From an uncultured Rhodoferax sp. (GTDB lineage: Bacteria > Pseudomonadota > Gammaproteobacteria > Burkholderiales > Burkholderiaceae_C), in the NCBI GenBank assembly GCA_936943465.1, contig CAKZJN010000170.1:1-6178 (forward strand): a stretch of 6,178 bases of DNA, read 5' to 3'. The notes beneath the pieces are model-generated. The model saw only the letters and a list, made by a program, of their open reading frames with translations. It had not been told where the DNA came from and did no database searches. Numbering within the stretch: position 1 is the stretch's first letter; each line of letters begins with the position of its first letter. Shown piece after piece: positions 6,142 through 6,178 of this stretch. Position numbers and translations under genes: made by a program.

Positions 6142-6178
6142 TGCGGAACATCTTTCATTGAACTGGTCGTGTCCACCA
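6138..6178 (-). CDS. Possible 3' end of an upstream gene (sensor kinase?) overlapping the response regulator start
   Basis: On the minus strand one frame is open from the window edge and ends at a TGA (6140-6138) that forms an ATGA overlap with the response regulator start; the last residues would be VDTTSSMKDVPQ. NarL-type regulators often follow their histidine kinase in this way, so this may be the tail of the partner kinase. The piece is too short to show any domain. A second frame, ending at TGA 6157-6155 with RPVQ, would serve equally well with a short gap, so the exact end is unsettled. Confidence 0.28.
   Translation of the reverse strand, partial: VDTTSSMKDVPQ

Overview
The window looks like a chromosomal segment of a betaproteobacterium, most likely Burkholderiales and possibly the Comamonadaceae. 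The clues are high GC in most genes, the paired PA2779/PA2778-type genes, and a C-rich/G-rich intrinsic terminator of the kind common in that group. This placement is inference from gene content and style, not from a marker gene.

Layout. (1) Positions 1-1286, plus strand: the 3' part of a PA2779-family exported small protein, overlapping by ATGA a PA2778-family lipoprotein that joins a C39-like cysteine peptidase domain to TPR repeats. A textbook intrinsic terminator lies inside the signal-peptide codons of the second gene. (2) Positions 1292-2302, minus strand: an isopenicillin-N-synthase-type Fe(II)/2-oxoglutarate oxygenase, convergent with the peptidase gene and only 5 bp from it. (3) Positions 2303-2838: about 536 bp without an intact gene. 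It holds a short plus-strand reading frame (2367-2546) that looks like the beginning of a GntR-family regulator cut off inside its helix-turn-helix, then two perfect inverted repeats, a possible promoter and the leader of the next gene. (4) Positions 2839-5415, plus strand: a large membrane sensor diguanylate cyclase (multi-TM module, Cache-like periplasmic domain, TM, HAMP-like linker, PAS, GGDEF) that starts at a GTG with a strong ribosome binding site. Its base composition is visibly lower in GC than the genes at the left end. (5) Positions 5479-6141, minus strand: a NarL/FixJ-type response regulator. The few bases upstream of it at the window edge leave room for a sensor kinase gene ending in an ATGA overlap.

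The window divides into functionally separate units: an envelope pair of unknown role, a metabolic oxygenase that may once have had a divergent regulator, a c-di-GMP signalling enzyme, and half of a two-component system. The diguanylate cyclase and the response regulator converge, so they are not one operon. I see no CRISPR array, tRNA, rRNA, insertion sequence or phage gene, and nothing that amounts to a wholly new system. The items most worth a second look are the terminator nested in a coding sequence, the truncated GntR-like frame at the composition boundary, and the sensor module of the cyclase.
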